Below, in pieces: positions 13,973 through 17,369 of a stretch of DNA of 17,369 nucleotides. Origin of the DNA: an uncultured archaeon (GTDB taxonomy: Archaea > Thermoproteota > Nitrososphaeria > Nitrososphaerales > Nitrosopumilaceae); contig CATMRH010000017.1 of NCBI GenBank assembly GCA_950073955.1, positions 1 through 17,369 on the forward strand. The letters run 5' to 3'. The position numbers were made by a program, and so were the translations under genes. Under the pieces are notes generated by a model. That model did not search any database. It worked only from the letters and a program-made list of their open reading frames with translations, and was not told where the DNA came from. How positions within the stretch are numbered: the first letter of the stretch is position 1; the number at the start of each line of letters is the position of its first letter.

Positions 13973-15118
13973 TCATTTCTCCATAAGACGTTTTAGCTCT
14001 TCAAAGACAAACTTACAATCAAAAGGACCAGGTGCAGCTTCTGGATGAAACTGTACTGCAATACAATTTTGTTTTTTGTGTTTTATTCCTTCAACTGTTT
14101 TGTCGTCTGCATTTGTAAACCATAAATTAAATTCAGATTTCTCAAGGGATTCAGGAGTAATTCCATAACCATGATTCTGACTAGTGACATAAACTTGATT
14201 GTTTTCTAGATTCACGCAAGGTTTGTTTTGTCCTCGATGTCCATATTTTAGTTTGTATGTTTCAGTATTTCCTGCAATACCAATAATTTGTGCCCCCAAA
14301 CAAATTCCTAATGTAGGAATATTATTTTCAATTAATTTTTTTGCAGTATCTATAGTATCAGGACAATTCTGTGGATCGCCAGGGCCACTAGTAAGTACAA
14401 CACCTTTAGGATTGTACGATATTATCTTTTCATAGGTGACATTCCAAGGAAGTAGAATTACTTTGTAACCCATTTGGCGAATATTTCTCAAAATTGCATT
14501 TTTTGCTCCAGTGTCAATTACGACAACTGATTTTTTATCATCACCATAAACTCGTTCTTGTTTTGTAGATACCACATCCATGAATTGCTCAGAATTGTAA
14601 TGAGGTGCAGATGAAAGTTGTTTTTTTATTTCTTCAATATCAATTTCAGAATCAGATACCACAAGGGCGGCCATCATAACACCGCCAGTTCGAAGTTTCT
14701 TTGTTAATTCACGAGTATCAATTCCAGAGATGCCAGGTATCTTTTCGTTATACATCCATTCATCAAGAGTCATTGAAAGATTCCAGTGACAAGCAGTCAA
14801 GGATAACTCGTGGACTACCAAACCCCTTACTTGGATTTTATCAGATTCAAAGAATTTTGAGATACCATCATCATCTTTGATTGAAGGATCAGGAACCCCA
14901 TAATTTCCAATTAGAGGATATGTCAGTGTAAGAATTTGGCCATTATATGATGGATCAGTTAGTGCTTCAGGATATCCAACCATTCCAGTGTTAAAGACAA
15001 TTTCACCAAAAACAGTTGTAGAATAACCAAAACCTTGACCATCAATAATAGTACCATCATCAAAAACCAGCTTTCCAAACTTGTTTGCGTGGCTTGATTT
15101 CTTTGTAGTTATTGTTAC
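13973..15118 (-). CDS. carA: Carbamoyl phosphate synthase small subunit, start codon unclear
   Basis: The glutamine-hydrolysing subunit, feeding ammonia to CarB for pyrimidine and arginine synthesis. Its N-terminal CarA domain includes FGEIVFNTGMVGYPEALTDP and the RELTKKLRTGG segment. The class I glutamine amidotransferase domain has LTSGPGDP, the nucleophile cysteine in GICLGAQ, and the His-Glu pair in QFHPEA (C228, H313, E315 counted from the ATG at 14983). That ATG cannot be the true start, because conserved CarA sequence (KLVFDDGTIIDGQGFGYSTT) continues in frame for 30 or more codons upstream. No ATG, GTG or TTG occurs before the in-frame stop. The frame from 15118 gives 381 residues, the normal CarA length, and begins with GTA about 27 bp after a good TATA box. 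The start is therefore non-canonical or hidden by a sequence error. Confidence 0.9.
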   Translation of the reverse strand, partial: VTITTKKSSHANKFGKLVFDDGTIIDGQGFGYSTTVFGEIVFNTGMVGYPEALTDPSYNGQILTLTYPLIGNYGVPDPSIKDDDGISKFFESDKIQVRGLVVHELSLTACHWNLSMTLDEWMYNEKIPGISGIDTRELTKKLRTGGVMMAALVVSDSEIDIEEIKKQLSSAPHYNSEQFMDVVSTKQERVYGDDKKSVVVIDTGAKNAILRNIRQMGYKVILLPWNVTYEKIISYNPKGVVLTSGPGDPQNCPDTIDTAKKLIENNIPTLGICLGAQIIGIAGNTETYKLKYGHRGQNKPCVNLENNQVYVTSQNHGYGITPESLEKSEFNLWFTNADDKTVEGIKHKKQNCIAVQFHPEAAPGPFDCKFVFEELKRLMEK

Positions 15119-15139
15119 CCTCGTAGAGTCCGAATTAAT

Positions 15140-15149
15140 ATTAATTTAA
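15140..15149 (-). promoter_or_regulatory. Putative TATA box for carAB
   Basis: On the minus strand this reads TTAAATTAAT, centred near 15145. A start site about 26-27 bp downstream falls at 15118-15119, precisely where the carA reading frame would need to begin for a full-length protein. Confidence 0.5.
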
Positions 15150-15203
15150 GTTTTGTGTGGAAATGAAATTGAGAAGTATTGATCGCAGTAAAATGTGTAG
15201 TAG

Positions 15204-16397
15204 TTAGAGAGCTTTGAACTCTTCACTCCATTTGTGATAAGCGCGAACCATTTCAGTGGAAACGCTGGGCTTTCTTCTTAACATTATTTCCTTGAAATCA
15301 GTGGGAGTGAGTTCTCTTGGTTGCACAGGTATTTCGCCTTCTATAGGTTCGTGATAGTCTGGAGAACGGAATATTTCATGAACTGTTTTAATTTGTGCTG
15401 CTTGACAGATATCTTTGATATCACTTGCACTGTATCCATCAAACAATTTTGCCAGTACAGCAGGATTTACTTTGAAACTTTTTCTTAGAGGTTCGGTGTA
15501 TTCCTTAAAGAGATGTTCTCTAGCTTCTAGTGAGGGTAATGAAACATAAATTCTCTTTTGGAATCGTCTTAGAAAAGGCCAATCAAGGCTCCAGGGTTTG
15601 TTTGTTGCCCCGATTACATAAAGCATCAAATCTTTTCCTTTACCATTAACACCATCCATCTCAGTTAGGAATTGGTTTTTGGTTCTTACTTCTCCACCGA
15701 CTTCGCTGCTTCTAGAACCCAATAGAGAATCAACTTCATCTACAAATAAAATAACTGGCTTACCTTCTTTTTCAGCATAATGTCTTGCCATAGAAAATAA
15801 TTTTGAAACATTCTTTTCGGCCTCACCTAACCATTTGCTCATCATAGCTGATGCATCTACATTGATAAAATAACCATCCATCTCATTTGCAGTAGCAGCT
15901 GCAAGCATTGTTTTTCCAGTACCAGGAGGTCCATAAAGTAACATTCCTTTTGGCCATCCAAGAGGAAACAAATCAGGTCTTTTAGCAGGATATATGATTG
16001 ATTCACGTAATGCATTTTTTGCATCTTCCAATCCAACTACTTGGGCCCATGTAACATTTGGTTTTTCTTTCATTACAAGTTCTTCAAAGTCATTTTCTGT
16101 TTCTTGTCTTTGTACAGATGCCTTTTGATCTTTTTCGGATGCTTTTGGATCAACTGCAGGCTCTACGCCACCAGCTTGTTGTAATGTATTAATTCTATTA
16201 TGATAAGAGTTGCATCTTTCTTTGTAAATTTGGTTCAGTTTACTGTGAGGATAAAGTTGTAATAGTTTTACAAGGGCATCAATAGCATGCTGATAATGTG
16301 TAATTGCCATGCCACGTGCTCCCTGAGAGTCATATTTGATGGCCTCAGAGGCGTATTTACTAGCAGTATTTTCTAATTCTTGTGGGGCTAAACTCAT
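15204..16397 (-). CDS. cdvC: CdvC, Vps4-like AAA+ ATPase of cell division
   Basis: A 397-residue Vps4/CdvC ATPase that disassembles ESCRT-III (CdvB) polymers during archaeal cytokinesis. It begins with an MIT domain (about 1-75, helices ending in RCNSYHNRINTLQ), which normally grips a motif in the CdvB tail. A charged linker (80-110) follows, then an AAA+ core with Walker A GPPGTGKT (156-163), Walker B ILFVDEVD (216-223), sensor 1 GATN (263-266) and the arginine finger region FLRRFQKR (275-282). The C-terminal helical part ends in the Vps4-like helix VRAYHKWSEEF. The ATG at 16397 lies 5 bp after the upstream stop, so it is translated from the same message as the two preceding genes. An internal promoter for carAB follows it. 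No key residue is missing. Confidence 0.93.
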   Translation of the reverse strand: MSLAPQELENTASKYASEAIKYDSQGARGMAITHYQHAIDALVKLLQLYPHSKLNQIYKERCNSYHNRINTLQQAGGVEPAVDPKASEKDQKASVQRQETENDFEELVMKEKPNVTWAQVVGLEDAKNALRESIIYPAKRPDLFPLGWPKGMLLYGPPGTGKTMLAAATANEMDGYFINVDASAMMSKWLGEAEKNVSKLFSMARHYAEKEGKPVILFVDEVDSLLGSRSSEVGGEVRTKNQFLTEMDGVNGKGKDLMLYVIGATNKPWSLDWPFLRRFQKRIYVSLPSLEAREHLFKEYTEPLRKSFKVNPAVLAKLFDGYSASDIKDICQAAQIKTVHEIFRSPDYHEPIEGEIPVQPRELTPTDFKEIMLRRKPSVSTEMVRAYHKWSEEFKAL

Positions 16398-16402
16398 CCG
16401 AA

Positions 16403-16897
16403 TTACCTACGAGTATGTCCTTGAGAATTTTGTTGGTATTCTGCGGTGTTAACCTCTGTGCCAAAATTGGTTAAATTAATTGCACTTGTCTCATGCTCAT
16501 TATAATCAGGTCCATCATGATATCTCTTTTTGAAATCAGATTTCTCAGAGATATGTACATGCATTTCTTTTACTTTGTTTATTGAGTCTTCAGCTGAAAT
16601 TATAAGTTCAGAGATTTCATCATCTAAATTCTCAAGGGAGTTGGCAGTATCAGAGATAATTGATACAAAATGCTTTAGAATTGAGTGTATCTCTTTTTTG
16701 TCAGCATATTTGCATATCATAAAATCAGCAATTCCGACAATTTTGTTTAAATCCTGAAGTTCTTCTAAAGTGAGTTTGTTTATTTTATCATCATCAGAAG
16801 GTTTAACCTCGGATAGTTTTTTATCAAGTTTTGAAGAGAGTGTCCTTATACGTTCAATATCCTTTGAAAAGTTTCGTTTAGAATTCAGAATTGTCAA
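16403..16897 (-). CDS. Helical protein of unknown family ahead of cdvC
   Basis: I do not recognise a family in this 164-residue protein. It is rich in charged residues and reads as helices: an N-terminal basic-acidic segment (KDIERIRTLSSKLDKKLSEV, 13-32), a middle region (LEELQDLNKIVGIADFMICK) and a long coiled-coil-like stretch (about 73-115) with heptad-spaced hydrophobics. The last 45 residues are hydrophilic, rich in N, E and H, and probably disordered. There is no membrane segment. It starts with TTG, overlapping the stop of the upstream ESCRT-III-like gene by four bases (TTGA), and cdvC follows after 5 bp. This arrangement suggests a role together with both, perhaps as an adaptor or a divergent ESCRT-III relative. 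I see no PxLP-type MIT-interacting motif in its tail. Confidence 0.7.
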   Translation of the reverse strand: MTILNSKRNFSKDIERIRTLSSKLDKKLSEVKPSDDDKINKLTLEELQDLNKIVGIADFMICKYADKKEIHSILKHFVSIISDTANSLENLDDEISELIISAEDSINKVKEMHVHISEKSDFKKRYHDGPDYNEHETSAINLTNFGTEVNTAEYQQNSQGHTRR

Positions 16898-17369
16898 GTG
16901 TTGTATGCTTTAAAAAAATCAAGATTAGGGTACTGCTTACTTATTTTAGAGTCCACGATTAACTTTACTTTATCAAGTAAAGCTGAGGATTCTTCATTTG
17001 ATTGGCTAAAGTCAAATCTTGCCTTTGTAAGTACGGCAGAATCCAGCACTATGCTTCCTAAATGAACAGATAATTCAGATAGTTTTTGGCTACAATTTGG
17101 AACAATATCAAATAATTGTGCACTAACTGTTCTAATCAGTGGGATAATTGTAGGAAGGACTTCAGGGATATTATTAATGCCAGATATTCTTCCAGTTCTT
17201 TTTTTTATTTGAAAGAGAATTTCTAAAGAAAATGCCACAATTCGTTCTAAGTCAATTGCTCGAAGATGAGAATTATCAGTTTCATCAAAATCATCAACAA
17301 AAGATCTGTTTAATTTTTTTAGGTCATGTCTTTTTTTCTTAAGAATCTTAACAATATCATCTAACAGAT
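16894..17369 (-). CDS. ESCRT-III/CdvB-like (Snf7 fold) protein, 5' partial
   Basis: The frame is open to the window edge, so the N-terminus is missing; a GTG at 17238 is internal because helical sequence (DDIVKILKKKRHDLKKLN) continues in frame before it. About 158 residues are visible. They follow the CdvB pattern: a basic helix, then LERIVAFSLEILFQIKKRTG equivalent to the ALEQ...RL helix of CdvB, a proline-rich turn (NNIPEVLPTIIPLIRTV, matching the LGDVV..LAP turn), and an amphipathic helix (QKLSELSVHLGSIVLDSAV) leading into a charged C-terminal helix. ESCRT-III subunits polymerise on membranes and are substrates of CdvC, which is encoded two genes downstream in the same operon. The similarity is by pattern, not by close identity. 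A diverged CdvB paralog is the likely identity. Confidence 0.65.
   Translation of the reverse strand, partial: LLDDIVKILKKKRHDLKKLNRSFVDDFDETDNSHLRAIDLERIVAFSLEILFQIKKRTGRISGINNIPEVLPTIIPLIRTVSAQLFDIVPNCSQKLSELSVHLGSIVLDSAVLTKARFDFSQSNEESSALLDKVKLIVDSKISKQYPNLDFFKAYNT

Noticed and set aside
17088..17200. IPEVLP in the ESCRT-III-like protein as an MIT-interacting motif of the PxLP type
   Set aside because: It aligns with the internal turn between core helices of CdvB rather than with the flexible C-terminal tail where such motifs lie.

Overview
The window is an AT-rich, densely packed archaeal segment that looks like a marine ammonia-oxidising thaumarchaeon (Nitrosopumilus-type). The evidence for that placement is a Cdv-type (ESCRT-like) division module, an archaeal-type aspartyl-tRNA synthetase, an A/V-type ATP synthase subunit F, TATA-like boxes about 25 bp upstream of start codons with almost no 5' leader, and many small proteins without obvious bacterial relatives. 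The assignment rests on gene content and protein resemblance only; no rRNA or ammonia-oxidation gene is present.

Layout. Bases 1-615 hold the C-terminal part of aspS, entered through a GC-rich stretch of about 115 bases that does not look like the rest. Bases 654-1340 carry three very small genes, two of them single zinc-ribbon proteins on the minus strand. Bases 1448-6210 are a branched-chain amino acid operon on the minus strand, read ilvB, ilvN, leuA, leuB. Bases 6413-10725 are a mixed block: an NTF2/SnoaL-fold protein, an LsrF-like class I aldolase with a tandem-repeat tail, a zinc-dependent medium-chain dehydrogenase, ATP synthase subunit F, a small unknown protein, a SWIM zinc-finger protein and an SbcD/Mre11-related phosphoesterase. 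Bases 10726-15118 are carA-carB (carbamoyl phosphate synthetase) on the minus strand. Bases 15204-17369 are a minus-strand cluster of cdvC (Vps4-like ATPase), a helical protein of unknown family, and a partial ESCRT-III/CdvB-like gene that runs off the window.

Functionally, ilvBN starts valine and isoleucine synthesis, and leuA-leuB branch to leucine (ilvC, ilvD, leuC and leuD are not here). CarAB supplies carbamoyl phosphate for pyrimidines and arginine. The CdvC cluster would act in membrane remodelling and cell division.

The points most worth a second look are the ESCRT-III-like gene and the unknown helical gene directly ahead of cdvC; carA, whose conserved N-terminus extends upstream of every usable ATG, GTG or TTG and whose promoter spacing points to a GTA codon; three convergent gene pairs with 0-1 bp between stop codons, often with lysine-rich tails whose antisense is a T-rich tract; interleaved divergent promoters at 9941-9976; and a perfect 24-bp tandem repeat in the aldolase tail. 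No tRNA, rRNA, CRISPR array, insertion sequence or replication origin was recognised. The longest gene-free stretches are under 210 bases.
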